Assembly (NCBI RefSeq): GCF_964340395.1
Contig: NC_135565.1
Span: 14,183,209-14,247,208, forward strand
DNA from: Glandiceps talaboti
Taxonomy: Eukaryota; Hemichordata; Enteropneusta; Spengelidae
Reading direction: 5' to 3'
DNA: 64,000 nucleotides
The position numbers and the translations under genes were made by a program. Numbering within the stretch: the stretch's first letter is position 1; every line of letters starts with the position of its first letter. Under the pieces are notes generated by a model. That model was given only the letters and a program-made list of their open reading frames with translations, searched no databases and was not told the origin of the DNA. Shown piece by piece: positions 1 through 24,200 of this stretch.

Positions 1-227
1 TGGAACTAAAAGTACAAAGAAAGAATTCCATAAAATTCTTAATGGATGGAGGAAAGCATAAAAACAAATTCTCTGTTATTTACACATTCCACTGAAAGAA
101 TGTTACCTAACATGTATCACAATCGGTGCATAATTGTGACTGCCATGACTAGGAATGCGAAGCACCAATACTGGACAGATTGCACAGAACCCATACATGT
201 TAGTCTAACTACTAGTAGACCACTCAA

Positions 228-402
228 CAGTGTGCCTTCTAATGATAGCCAAATTTTGTTGTTGAGTCAAAAAAGAGAAAAACTGGGATTTCTTGTGAGT
301 CACCATCACATAGTAACAGAATAGAGGAACATCAAATTTTGGTGCATCATTAGAAATTGTGTGTGTCAGTGGTGTGTCAAATTGACTTAGAGGGGCACAC
401 TG
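228..402. mobile_element. hAT-like MITE, copy 1
   Basis: A 175-bp element bounded by inverted CAGTGTGCC and GGCACACTG ends. It is clearly the same sequence as 40833-40996, in the same orientation (shared TTTCTTGTGAGTCA, CAAATTTTGGTGCATCA and GTCAAATTGACTTAGAGG strings). The flanking target duplication is not recognisable here. Confidence 0.7.
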
Positions 403-1153
403 CCCCTACAGCTGTTCTACTTACTTCAAAAGTTACTGAAATTCACCACTGAGGGCACTAGAGCTGTGCCCAGACAGAGGTACTCATCACCTTTCAGCTT
501 TATTCGAAAACATAGGTCCAAGGTCTTACTACAAGACTAGGTTAGTTGTCAGCAAGTGGATTTAGTTAGTCTAGACAGGTGTCTTTGTCCCCACAATGTC
601 AATCTTGACAGCTGTGCTTGTATTCACCTGTTGTCTGTGATAATCCTAAGGTTCACCATGGTCGGTTACTTTATGTAAGTATTGTGAATACAAAGTACCT
701 TCCTTACCTTTTGAAGTTAAATAGTGATACTGCCACCCACCCCAATGGCTTTCTTGAAGGGTGTTTACTTTCTGATGACACACTAGTTCCAAACAAAGTA
801 AAACATAGTCTGGTTTCCCTTGGTAATTTATTCATTTGCATACCTATGGTAAACCTGTAAGACAGTCATACAGTAATTGTTAGATTTAATAACAACACCT
901 ACATTGACAAATAGTGTAGACACTTCCACGAACTCAGTCAAGCTGATTGGACATATTCAACCTTTTACACTACATTGAGAATTTAGTTTGAATGAGCTTT
1001 TCCTTCCTTCCTTCCTTCCTTCTAAACAAACAAACAAACAAACACACAAACAAACAAACAAACAGACACAATCAAAAAATTTAGTTACGTGACTCACTGA
1101 CATAATTGTGAGCATGGCGCAATATAGATACATTAATAAATGCGCAGACTTAC
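403..1153. other. PIK3C2 intron at the left edge
   Basis: No further exon of the C2 domain was found in 403-1153, so the next exon is outside the window. Only simple repeats (1009-1068) and unremarkable AT-rich sequence are seen. Confidence 0.5.
1009..1068 (+). repeat. (TTCC)n and (AAAC)n microsatellites
   Basis: Short TTCC run then interrupted AAAC run, downstream (intron side) of the PIK3C2 exon ending at 1154. Confidence 0.9.
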
Positions 1154-11215
<10,062 letters not shown>

Positions 11216-11634
11216 TGCATACCTTGAGTACTTGATCAAGTGTTACTAGACATACTGGTCACAACAATTCCTCCTAGATTGTGCTATCCCAATTTCTTCT
11301 TCTATGGACAGGGATAAGTCTTCTATGGATAGAGGTATAACAGTCTGTTTGTATGGAAACAGGGATAAGTCTGTCTTGCCTTCCACTGGTATTTTATATT
11401 TTGATCTTGATCTCCACACAATATTTTAGGTAGAATGTTTTCCTCACTGTAAATCTTTACTGAAAAAAAAATTCAGAAGAAGTTACCTTGATGAACATTT
11501 TATTAGTGGATAAGTAAACTGGAATTTCTGAGGATAAAGTTGAAGATACACCCTCCCCCCCCCCCACCCCCTCCCTGTGTAGATACACATATGAAGTAAG
11601 GAATAAGGATGAAAGTACATGTCATATTAAGACT

Positions 11635-12030
11635 GGAACCCACATGATATGTGAGTGTAAGTGTGGTGTACTCGGGGTATTTACACAAGTGCTTGCAATG
11701 TTCTCTGTGCCCGTACTTTCACAAGTGTAGCAAGTGAAAGTACAGCAGAAAACACTGCAAGCACGAGTGCAAATACCCCTGAGTACCCACACTGGAAGTC
11801 ACATGGTATGGTGTTCTGTTATCATGACATGTATTTATCTGAAATGGCAAATTTCCATAAAATCCTAAAGCGCAAGCATGCGATTTTGTGTGTAAAAAAT
11901 GATTGCATCCTCATTTGCATATCATTTGTATGCAGGTATGCAATAATGTTTTCAGTATTGTACGGCAGTGAAAATACCACTAGTACGTGCATGCACCAGT
12001 GCAAGTAATCTCTGGTATATATGTAATAAT
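11635..12030 (+). repeat. Dispersed repeat family A, copy 1
   Basis: A block of about 390 bp shared with 38430-38815, 57065-57195 (partial) and 55385-55720 (opposite strand). Diagnostic strings are CTGTGCCCGTACTTTCACAA, GTGAAAGTACAGCAGAAAAC and AAATACCACTAGTACGTGCA. The first two form an internal hairpin. No coding capacity. Confidence 0.7.
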
Positions 12031-12656
12031 GAAAGAAATTCTTTTTCAAGTTTTAAAAAATTATTTGAAAAAAATAAAAATATACAAAATTGAAGATATA
12101 AAGATAAAACTGTCATTGTAAACTGACACATCTGAAAAGGTGAGTAAGTTTGTAAAATTTTCTAGCTATGATTTATTACCATCGTGACCATGTCTCTAAC
12201 CCTCACCTTTACAATCATCTCTTAATCTGGGCCTTACAATGTATCTTAACTCTGACCTTAAAAAGTTCAAATTAACCTTGGGAAACTTGATACAAAGTAC
12301 TGCTTGGATGTTTGCACGATTGTTTTCTCATTCCATATAATTTTTTTAGTTTAAAATATCTACAAATTTACCAGTTCAGTACACTCTATCTAAAGAGAAG
12401 TGATGTTGACAGTTATCAAATATAACAATGAGTCACTCTATTCTAAAGTAAATACATCCATATTGATACTCAGTCAATACATTGTAGTAAGTCAAATTTA
12501 CTAACAGTATAAGATCATGAATATTTAATATTGCAAAATATATTTTTCCCTCAGAATTTATTGCAGGATATATTTTTTATCATGTTTACCCTATGCAAAA
12601 CTGAAATTCAATTTGATAAGGTATGGATGTATTCTTGAGTTCTTCTGGTGTAAACA

Positions 12657-13328
12657 TTAGGCCTAATGATAAAAATTGTTTGGTTCCGATTACACTCAAT
12701 TTTTATTTTATTTATTTATTTTTTATGTGTGAGTGTTTAGTTCAGGTAGTTGTATTTTCCATTGTTTTTCATATGGTCTCTGTGTTATTGGTTTCTTCTC
12801 ATCAAATGTACAGCCATTACAGATTGGAAGAACAGTTTTATATTGTCTTTTTTAAGTTGATGTCAGTTTCTGTACCCACTATTCCTGGTGACACTACACA
12901 ATTTTCGTGATTTTATTATTAATTTTTTTGAATATCTAAAAAAAAATGTTGTTTGATTCTGGTTACCCGACCCCCACCTATTTTTTCACGCTGACCCTAA
13001 AGTTTTTTGTTTTTTACATATTCGAGAAGAAAAAAAATTGCAAAAATTGTGAAGTCTCGCAAGAAACAGTGGATGCGGAAACTGACATCAACTGAAAAAG
13101 ACAATTATAAAACTGTTCTTCTAATCTGTAATGGCTTTACATCCCTGATGAGAAGAAACCAATAACACAGAGACCATATGGAAAACAACATAAAAACATA
13201 ACTACCTGAACTAGACACTCGCATATGAAAAAAAAATTACAACTAAAATAAAAAATCTACCTACCCCAACTATTTTAAAATTGAATGTAATTGGAACCAC
13301 ACAATTTTTTTACACTTGATTAGGCAAA
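12657..13328. mobile_element. Large fold-back MITE with about 240-bp inverted arms
   Basis: Left arm 12657-12895 and right arm 13060-13328 are inverted copies: for example ACAGTTTTATATTGTCTTTT pairs with the right-arm string AAGACAATTATAAAACTGT, and CATATGGTCTCTGTGTTATT pairs with AATAACACAGAGACCATATG. About 165 bp separate the arms. No transposase is encoded. It lies in the PIK3C2-nucleobindin intergenic region. Confidence 0.75.
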
Positions 13329-14639
13329 ATTAGCTATTCATATACCCCTGCCAGGTGACCTCCGAGCTCAGGCATACCCTTCTCTAAATATTGGGGTGGG
13401 GTTGGGAGCGGTGTGGAAAGATCACCTTCAAGGTGATAAACTCCCCTGATTCCTGAATATCATCACATAAAATTGTTTATGCATGTATAGTTGTCCTGTC
13501 ATGTGTAAAACTAACACTGCAATGACAGAACTAGAAGGAAGTGATTTGAAATTTAATGGCACGCCTAAAGATGTAATACGTACAAGACAGCTATACGGCC
13601 GAGGATTCGATTACAAACACACCCCCTGACTGTTCTACAGGTGACCAGTATGGCAGTAAATATGTTTCGTTAGTGGCAGTCAATACTGATAACCGACCCT
13701 TTGAGTTTTCGTTATCAATTATATTTATAGATTGTTTTAGCTCAATATTTATTTTTAATGACAAAATTATTAAAACCTATGATGGGGATTAATGGTATTA
13801 CAACGATAAACTGATCGGCAACTTAGAAACCCTCGACCGACCACCCCTAACTCCGACGACAGTAATCAAATACATGTCCCTATTCCCAAGTAGTTTACTG
13901 AAATCATGCGATTATGCTGATATTTCAAGTATTGCCAAGTTTAAATTATGGAGTGTGCCATCGAAACAAATTGGGCGGGTGTAATTTGTAAAAGAAAAAA
14001 TAAAAGTGGAAGATAAGTCTCTTTATTTTGCTGTTCGAATATTAATAATAAAATTCCCTGTCTGCAACCTCGCTCTGTCCTCCGAATATTCTGCAGCGCT
14101 CATGTCGAAATTCCGAAGACACCCACCACCAGTGTACGAGAATGTCTTGCTACTGTATTTCCAATCACATATTGTCTATTTATATTTAAGAGAGATCACG
14201 TTTCGAAATTATTCAATATATAATATTTTAAACGATATTTTGGATTCTACCCACCTTGTAAAATTACACAAGCTGAAGTTTCTGTCCACAAGAGGCTCGA
14301 CGACAATGTTAATCAACAAACTTCTCCGCCATGATGAAGATGGAGGACCTTGGATTCAGATATTTGTAAAATCGTACATAATTGGTTAACCAGTTATATT
14401 CAGCATTATTTTGACCAATCACAGTATAGGTTGCTGGTGTACGGCAAGGTAAAAGGCAACACAAGTAAGTGCAGATTTTTCAATATGGCTACTTAGTAGA
14501 TGAAATATAAATTCATTCTTTTCTAAATATATAATAAATTAAAGGTAAAAGCTATTTTTGAATGCCTGAAAGTATATTTCCATAGCTTGAATATTATAAG
14601 TTATAAAATATACATAAAGTAGATGTTAAATACAAGCTG

Positions 14640-14800
14640 TTTATTTTACCTTCCTGAACGAGGTTGTAGTCTGCCTACGCCACGTCTTCTCCTTCCAAAG
14701 TACCTGTGTTAGGTACAGTACAGTAGACACTGTGTACGACGCTAAACTCCGGTAATATTCTGTGTCCAGTTTTAGGAAGGAGTACAGCATAAGGTATGTG
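14640..14800. promoter_or_regulatory. Candidate divergent promoter / first-exon region for PIK3C2 and nucleobindin
   Basis: CpGs are locally denser from about 13560 to 14960 than elsewhere. A consensus donor (CATAAG/GTATGTG) at 14793-14794 could end nucleobindin's non-coding first exon. There is no TATA box or other decisive signal. Weak. Confidence 0.2.
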
Positions 14801-16564
14801 TTGATTTTGTGTTTTTTTCAATGCTTTGCATGACGCCGCTCTGAATTTTTATTCGAACACACACAAGATAAACACAACAAGCAGAAAATGTGTTTTCGTT
14901 CAATCCTCAATGTTATTACGACTTCCGCGTTCACGTCTCTGTTGATTGACAATACACCGACTGATATTATTTGCCGTACATGATCTCATTTTCATATGTT
15001 TTATATCACTGATTGCCAAATCTGATTTTGGACAGCCGCATATGGTTGTTCACATCGCCATATCTCTACGGAATTTTGATAAGAGTTCATGGTCTCGAGT
15101 CGTCGTAGGGTCAACCAGGTCAGATCAGATACCATATCCATGATACATGTATACATTACAATTTACATATGGTTCTATTGTTTTCAAAGAAAATTAAGTG
15201 CGTGTTGGCCTGATTGACGCCCTAATGTGGGATATATGGTCTATTAGAATAAATACGTCATTCATTGACTCGCTGAGTTTTACATCTCTGTGCCAGACCT
15301 TTGTTTACTGTTTTTACATGTTTTATTTTTAACCCCCCCCCCCCCCAACACACATACACACACACTATGAGTTTAACAGTTAGGTAAAACAATGGCTGTA
15401 TCTCCCCTAATACATCCATGGTAAAATGAAACCTGATCCTTCCAAGGAGCATGTCTTTCCATATCCATTTGAAAATTGTAGTCTAGTTTTCCATCATGAT
15501 TAAATTTCAATTTCATTGCTTCAATACATTGTAATTGCCTTCATTATTGTTCTCCACATTAATACATATGTACAAATGATATATAGCCAAAGCAATTAAT
15601 TTACATTTCCCTTCTGACTCTGTATTGCATTTCCGCATCATTGAACACCATCTATACAGTCTGTGTTCAAATGCATACAATTACACACTATATGAGTACT
15701 ACATCATACATGTACACAAATTTAGATGTCCATTTGAAAAAAAAAATGGTGGAAAAATTAAATAGATGCCCAATGAGAAATGTACATGTTTGACATTTTT
15801 TTATTTTGATATATAAGTGCCATGTTTTACACAAAGGAAGCAAAGTGTTTTGAATCTAATGTACATTTAACATTGTCATAATGAAATATTTACCCCTGTG
15901 TATTAGAATCAGCATTTACAACATAACTACATGTACATGTACATTGGGGAAATCTGGTAGCAGAAAGGGGTCAAGTGTGCACTTAGTGGTATAGTTTCCC
16001 CACATAATCTACAAGTACATGTACCATAACTAAATGTTTGGGAACCATGGTAAAATTACTGAGGAACCCAGTTACCCTGGTAGATAATATTATACCCACT
16101 TTATACAGCCCTTTGGAAAATCATTGAGATAAATATCGAAGACTATAAAACAATTCATCCAGGCATCCTGATGTCACTCTGTATTTTGGTACTTTCTTTT
16201 GTATTGTCAGTGCATGGAGGTATAACTTTAAAAGGGGAGATGGTCAACGTAACAAAATCAGATCATAGATGTGAATACCAATGAGCATAAAATACATACA
16301 TGTATATATACATGTATGTATATAGTTATTTGGGTATTTAAAATAAAAGGCTGTAAATCCGACGTAGCATCGTGTGTTGATCCTCATTGCTTTAGTAAGC
16401 TGATTCTTTAAGTTTGTAACCCATGGGAAGGGTCCCTCTGAAGTCACATTTGGATCCTTAGGTTGAAAGGCTCATACATTTGTAGGTTAATTTCACCATG
16501 AGTATGGCTTCTCACCTGCCATGAGGAGTAGAAATGTACAGACTAGGATGGCCCAAGGAATCTA

Positions 16565-16700
16565 CCATTGACGAGTTAGCTCAGCTGGCTAGAGCACTTT
16601 GGCTGGTATTCGGGGGACATGGGTTTGAATCCTACATGTGTCACTTCTTTTCTCAATTTAATTTTATTTATTATTTGGGTTTTGGGTTGAGTTTTCATCT
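16565..16700 (+). mobile_element. tRNA-derived SINE head or tRNA relic
   Basis: 16570-16642 has an A-box-like TTAGCTCAGCTGG and a B-box-like GGGTTTGAATCC at tRNA spacing, with a D-stem GCTC/GAGC. The anticodon stem does not pair (CTTTG against TTCGG), so a working tRNA is unlikely. A 16-base near-identical string (GTATATAGTTATTTGG) occurs at about 16320 and 16701 and could be an old target duplication, or chance in AT-rich DNA. Confidence 0.45.
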
Positions 16701-16714
16701 GTATATAGTTATTT

Positions 16715-16830
16715 GGTATATAATTTATATTATATATATAATATATAATATATACACGTGTTTATATATATATTATATATACATGTATATGCATACATAC
16801 ATATATATATATATAAAATATATAAAAATA
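16715..16830 (+). repeat. AT-rich (ATAT/ATAC)n tract
   Basis: Interrupted TA repeats with ATACATGTATATG insertions, downstream of the tRNA-like element. Confidence 0.85.
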
Positions 16831-17539
16831 TTCTATCATGGTTTAATTTAGAATTTTTATGGGTAAAGAAAAAAGTGATGGTATTAAAAGTCACAATGAG
16901 ACCACATTTCTTCATTTTAATTAAAAAATCAGAGACTCAGTGAGTTATTTCCTGGGTCTTTATAAAACTGCATATGAACAGCTTCACTCAGTAATTCAGT
17001 ATTGTGTCCACATCATTATGGAACAAACAAAACAGATGGTGAGGAGCTGCCTCAGAAAAAAAAAACCATGCTAATGGAACACTGTACAGTTATATTGCCA
17101 CGTTGCCAATCAGAATAATAGTTTGTTCACTTGCATGCAATTGAGAAAGACTGGTTTACATGTACATGTATGTATTCAAATCTGGATTTTGACTTGCATT
17201 AATAGATTTACTAGTCTAGTTTGAATGTTTATTCATTATTGTAAATTTTTCCATAACAGTAATTATTTATAAATGCATGTACATGTACATATACACAACA
17301 AACATGTTGTATCAAGTTTTAAGTACCGGTACTGAATATATTTGAATACACATGAAAATTTCTATGATGTACAAGCCTTGAGTAGTATACACATGTATGT
17401 ACATGTTTACTAGTATAGCAATGACATTGAGTGTCATTACCACAAATCTGAACTTGCAAATATTTTGATAAACAGGGAGCAACTGAAGAGAAGTACATTT
17501 ATACGTAACTCCATTTTTAATTTTACAGTATTAGTGATG

Positions 17540-18260
17540 AAACTTTTGTCTAATTTTTCCTCAGATTGGAAAGTTTCTTTATTACAGTTTGCCAGATTAA
17601 TGATAAAAGTTATAAAACTATAAACATATTTGATGTTTTTTCCTCAGATTGGAAGTTCTCATTTTGCTTATACAGTTACAACAATGTTCAACCAACTGTA
17701 TCTTTTAGTCTGTCTCACGCTGTGCTAAAACTACCTACTGGCAACAAGTTTCTCTATTGATCACAGTGTAATCTTTCACTCCCTGATGTTTAATTGTAAA
17801 CAAATTGTTGATAAGACCAAGGCTAGATAGTCACTGCACATATAATATGACACACATACACTCACTCACTTCACTCGGATGGTAAACAAACAACTCCAAC
17901 ATTTGATGTTAAATTAGCAACTACAACACAATACAACACTGCAACTTTGTTTATTATACCAGATTAGATATCCCACAGTGTGATATCATGAAGACTCTAC
18001 CTAAAACTCCACTGGTTAAATGTACACTAATTAACATCAGGGAGTGAAAGATTACACTATGATCAATATAGAAACTTGCTGCTAGTACATGTAGGTAGTT
18101 TTAGCACAGCTTGAGACAGGCTAAGAGATACAGTTGGTGGAACATTGTTGTATACAATGTACATTGTAGCTGTTATACCATCACAGTTTGCAGAAATTGA
18201 TGATAAAGCTTATAAAGTATAAACATATTTGACATTTTTTCCTCAGAATGGCTGATTGGA
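17540..18260 (+). repeat. Duplicated acceptor of nucleobindin's first coding exon, with an inverted repeat between copies
   Basis: TTTTTCCTCAGATTGGAA occurs with AG at 17563-17564 and 17646-17647, and again at the true acceptor (18245-18246), where AATGGCTG precedes ATTGGAAAG. The stretch ATAAACATATTTGAxxTTTT is shared upstream of the second and true sites. Between them, 17675-17800 and 18030-18175 are inverted copies of each other (ACTCCCTGATG against CATCAGGGAGT; CTGTATCTTTTAG against CTAAGAGATACAG). Confidence 0.75.
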
Positions 18261-21200
18261 AAGTCTTACTACTACTTCTAGCTGTTATACCACTAGCATT
18301 TCCAGCTCCTCTAGACCCAAACAAAGGTCAAGAAGAAACTAATGAAGTTGAAGATGATGAGGAAGAGAAAGATGAAGAAGATGAGGTAGGCTATGATTAC
18401 ATCAATATTCAAATTGTATGTTCACCAGGGTTTGAAGTTACTCTAAACATGTTTATTTTGACGCATGAACATTTGGTTGGATTGCAATTTAGGACATGTC
18501 AAGTGCACCACAGGGTGCAGCGAGTATGTAATTGATTGATTGATTGATTGATTATTTGAGTGAATGATTGATCAATTGAATAACTAATTTTTTTGTTGAA
18601 CTAAACTTATTTTTTGTGTGATATTGATCAATTGACTGATTGATTTTTGTGGTGATATAAAACTTTTTTTTTCTTCTTTCCCTGGCTAGTTTTCTCTCAT
18701 TCAGCTGTACATGCCACTCTTTATTGACTAAAATAAAGAAATTAAAACACCCCTAATCTTATAATTACTGAGGCATCAGTTACAGGAACAATTTACTTTG
18801 TCTCTTATCTTCTGGGAGATTATCACACCAACTAAACACTCAGCCCTGCACTGATAAGTCTTCTGTACTTATTAGCAATTACCAAGACTCCAAGACTCGT
18901 AATAATATTCCTATTTCTGTTCGCTCTTCTTCTATTCCAGGATACTGGGCTTGAATACGATAGGTACTTAAAAGAAGTCATCAATGTTTTAGAAAAAGAC
19001 TCAGAATTTAAGAAGAAATTAGAAGCAGCTGATATTAACGATATCAAGGTATAGTTGAGAAGGAAGTCTCTTTACAGCCCATTACATGATAGTGTTCACT
19101 GGCTCTGTTACAGCCCATTTCATGTTAGTGTTCACTGGCTCTGTTTCATACAATCATGCAGAAATCAATAGCACATGCTACACTTTAAGATAGCAAGAGA
19201 GCAGTTTCTTGCAACATTTAGTTTTAATGAAATAAACAAATTAATACAACTTGATAGTAGATGCAGACATGCAGGCACCATGTTTTGAATTATGTATTTC
19301 ATCGCGTCAGTAATAACAATTTGAACGTTTTGACTCATAACTCGCACACAACAGAACCAATGACGTAGACATGTATTGTCATGACATAGAATGACCAGAG
19401 TACATATTCCATATTTTTTTGTTCAACTTGGCTCATGCACAGTATAATACATGTAGTCTTGGTATTTCTGAAATTGGAGAATGTATCAATAGAAAGTATT
19501 TATTGAGTACATACTTTACATGTATAATATTTCAATGTGTGGTTTGCGCCATGTGTTGTATACAGTTGCTTTATGATATGTATTATTTGAAACACATATG
19601 GTACATGTATAGAGATTATGGACAAATCAAAATAATATTTGAGTGTATTATCATAGCGGCATACATCTCCTGAAAACATTTCTGTTTATAAAAAATTATG
19701 CAGTTTTCAAACATGTACATGCATATCCTTGTCATTGAAGCAGATAGTCAATGGATTACATACAGAAAAATAGAATGAAAGATTGTAAGTTTTAGAAAAA
19801 AATATTGACATGAACCCTGTTTTTAATACAACCTAACAAACCCATATTGATTTATTTTTGCTTATTTCACCAAAAAAAAAAACTGCAAAAATAAGTAGTG
19901 AGTAAAATGCATTCTTGTTTAATAAAGACGATGTACCAGTATGTTAATTATTAAAAATAAGTCTGAGAACTAGCTGAAGAGTATAAAATCGCTAAATTAT
20001 TAGTATGAAAATATGTAGGTTTACATTATTATTGGTTAGATATGCATTATTCAATACACCATATCCTACTAGGCTCTAGGCTAATTTATCGTTTCATTGA
20101 CACTCGTCTGTTTTTTGTAACCATCAAATTTGGTCTTCACCTATGTCCTAGCATGTGATGACCCACAGCAAAAACCTACATTTTATCAGTACTACATTTT
20201 GTGCAGAATTTATTTTCAGCATGGTCACTGTTTTTTTAATAAAATTTCAATAAACTAACAAATTTATTTTTAATTCATTGTTACCATCATGTACTGTATG
20301 AAATCAGCATAATAAGCAATGTGTGTGGAATAAATGTCTGGTAACACTACCACTTTGTGTTGTTATTCTCGGTACCTGCAAGTCTGCGATAGAATTCTAC
20401 CACCTAGGTTTGTTATAATGACTATTTGATCTTATTGTTGACACACACATTTCCGAGCCAGTGCTACACATGCAATACTATAGGTGCATGTGAGAATAAG
20501 TCAACCGTCTTGTTCTACTTTGATCCTCTAGCATGAGGTAAAATGGTATTGCAGGTACCAAAATTTTCCAGAATCAGACTAAATTGTCATGTAAATGAAA
20601 ACCTGTGTGACATGATGAATTGGCCCTCAGTATTGTTTGCTAAAAAGCTATCATAATAAATGCAATACTGTTTGAATTTCTCTCATCAGAGTGGAAGAAT
20701 TGCAGAAGAGTTAGATTTAGTGGACCACAAAGTACGTTCTAAATTAGATGAATTGAAAAGACAGGAAGTAAATCGACTAAGGCTTGTTGCCAGGGAGCAA
20801 ATGGAAAGACAAAATGGTGAGTCAGACTCTGAAATTATTACTTTAGAAATCAAGCTTAAGGCAGACTACATGTAAGTTAGAGTCGCAATGAAAATACTGC
20901 ACTATGTGGTAGATTAGACAAGTGGGTGATAGCAGTGCCACAGTTATGTTGATAGAGTCCCTCCGTAATCAAGATACATGTAGTGTTAGTACTGTAAATA
21001 TTTTAGCAAAATTACATGGCCTTCATCAGGTGTTATTGTACAAGGTTTGATAGCACAAAATTAGAAGTGATTGAGGCAGTGTATACATTACATGTACAGT
21101 TTCATTGAAACTTTGTATAGTCAGTCACTTGTTTAGTTTCATCTCAATGTTACCACAGAGGGCAGTATATACACTGCATATACGTGCACACTTTTAACGT

Positions 21201-24200
21201 CATAATCCATAGATGGTGCAATTTATTAACATGAACAATTTTTTTCCAATGACATGCTAGGTGTTAAAAGAATGGATAAAAGTTCCATAGATGATTTACT
21301 TGGACATGTTGATGTTAAAAATCCAAGAACCTTTGAAGAAGATGATCTGGCAAAACTGATACAGAAGGTATGATACAACTGCTAAGGATTGTCTTATTGT
21401 CATTGTGTGTCTTTATGGGTTTGTGCTAGGGATACTTGTACAGCACTTTGACAACAATACATGTATATATAAAAAGTACATTATCACTCAGAACTTTGAT
21501 AACAATGTATACAAAAGTCGATAATTGTTCAGCTATTTGGCATCACGGTATATAAAAAATATTCACCACTTTGACAACAATGTATGCAAAAAGTACATTA
21601 TTCAGCACTTTGGCAGCAGTATTCAATAATTTGGCAACCATGTATATAAAAGTGCATTATTGTTCTTGAATTTGGCAACAATGTATATAAAATTACATCA
21701 TTCAACAATTTGGCAACAATATATAAAAGTCCATTGTTATTCAACAATTTGGCAACCATGTATATAAAAGTACATCATTATTCATCAGTTTGGCAACAAT
21801 ATATTTTTTATAAAAGTCCATCACACTTTGGCAACAATGTATATAAATCTATGTTATTATTATACATCAGTATGGCAACAGTGTATACAAAGCCTTATTA
21901 TTCATTGTGTAGGCCACCAAGGATCTGGATGCAATGGACAAACAAAGACGACAGGATTTCAAAAAATATGAAATGGAAAAGGAAGTCAAAAGAAGAGAAA
22001 AACTGAAACAGATGTCAGATGCAAAGAGAGAAGCAGCCAAGCTAGAATGGGAAGAAAATAATAAAAAGAGGAAAGAACATCCTAAAGTTAATCATCCTGT
22101 GAGTACTTGTACATCAAACTAACTTCTGGGACTCTCCCCTCATTCGCCAAATCTTTATTGCGTGAATTAGTAACATTGTACAAATGAATGTCTTCAGTGG
22201 GTGGGTCCTTTCTCATGTCATATGCCATATATATGAATTATTCATGGTATGGCAAAAACCTATTTCTTGTATAATACCGTCATAAAAAATCGGTGTGTTT
22301 TGAATGATTAGCATGGTCGGCATGGAATCTGCAGGTTGCAGTGTCGAGCCCTGTCACTGCTGTTTGTTTCTGAATGGCTCTAGTCCTTGGGCAAGATTTG
22401 AACCACGATATGTCCTTCAGTCAACCCAGCTGTATAATTGGGGACATGGTAGGATAGAGATTGCTATGTGAATGCTTTAATCCTATGTGCTTATACAAGA
22501 GGCAGCAATGGATTATATGGTCCTCAGAGAGTTCAGGAAGTGTAAAGGGCCGTAGTACTGCTATTGATCCATGCCAGGGGTAATAAATGTGAGCCACTTG
22601 AGCTCTCAGGAAGAAAGGCACATTATAAATTCACATTATTATCATTTTCTCAAGAGCCTTCTAACTATTATATAGTGCCTCTGAATTTTATGTCATTATT
22701 TAATTAACGCTCCGTGGATTAATTAATTGATTTGTTTATTGACTGAGATACAGTACATTGTATTGAAAATAATGAAATGAGAAAAGAGCATTATGTTAAC
22801 ATCATTTACATATACATCTATGGGTGTGATATTTCACAGGCTATAATGAAAATAATTTATGTCAAAGCTGCTTACATATATTTGCTTATTTTCAAAATTT
22901 GAACATGTTATGTTCAACATAATCTATCCGGTATGTTATGCAGTTTATTTAGATGATAAACCTTGTATTGTTAATTCAAACAATTGTGATCACTTAAAGA
23001 CATATCTACTGTCCAGAGCATTCTAACTGTGCAGTTCCTCTGAACTCTACATGTAGTGGAAACAGGTGCTTTATAAATTCACTGATTGATTGATTGATTG
23101 ATTGATTGCAGTGGGTTTTTTTGTTCCCCAGTCATTTAACCGGGGTTCCCCTTCAAAATTATATTACAATGTATGAGAACTATGACAGTGTTACCAAATT
23201 TACTCCTGTTTGTTACTGAAGTTCCCACAACTTGATAAAAACACTGGATTGGTTGATTGATTGACAGTTGATTCTCTTCACATGGAGTGAGGCTAGCAGT
23301 GGAATACATGCTATTCACTTGGAGTGAGGCTTGCAGTGGAATACATGTACATGCTGTTCACTTGGGGTGAGGCTAGCAGTGGAATACATGCTAAATATAC
23401 AAAATTCATTTCATCTTGATTGAGCAGATTTTACTTCACAGAAAAATATTCTATGAGGCAGCTACAGTTCTTGACTTTCCATGTGTTTCTGTACTATAGG
23501 GAAGCAAAAAACAGTTGGAGGAAGTATGGGAGGAGACAGACCATTTAGACAAAGATGACTTTAATCCTAAGACATTCTTTGCTCTACATGATAAAAATGG
23601 TGATGGCAAACTTGATCCTTTAGAACTTGAAGCGTTATTTGTCACAGAGGTAAGTATGTGGTGCTAGACCCACATTTAGAATGAATTCCTCCGTTTTATT
23701 TATCATCACTTTTATATTATTTTGTATCAGGTATATTTGTGGTATGTGATTCATGCTTATCAATGCTTTTCACAAATATATGTGTTATTATCATGTATAA
23801 CTTTGGTAGTCACAATTCAGTAAGCTCAAAGCATTTTAGAGTGTTTTTGTGATATATGCATGCATACATACATACATACATACATACATACATACATACA
23901 TACATACATACATACATACATACATACATACACACACATACATACATACATACATACATACATACATGTACATACATGCATACATACATACATACATACA
24001 TACACACATACATACATACATACATACATACATACATACATACATACACACATGTACATACATACATACATACATACATACATACATACATACATACATA
24101 CATACATACATACATACATACATACATTCCAAATTTCACATTTGTCATTGGTTTTACAGATGGACAAGATTTATGGTAAGGATGCTGATCCAAGAGAGAA

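Larger units (their letters stand above)
13330..18246. other. Intergenic / 5' flanking region, PIK3C2 to nucleobindin
   Basis: Holds the candidate promoter region, a C tract (15332-15346), the tRNA-like element, AT-rich repeats and the duplicated acceptor block. The 127-codon frame at 14006-14389 has no recognisable features. Confidence 0.4.

Noticed and set aside
14006-14389. 127-codon open frame on the plus strand
   Set aside because: No motif, no splice context and low-complexity AT-rich codons; chance frame in a gap between genes.
16570-16642. Functional tRNA gene
   Set aside because: Boxes A and B are present, but the anticodon stem does not pair and box B has T for the conserved C.
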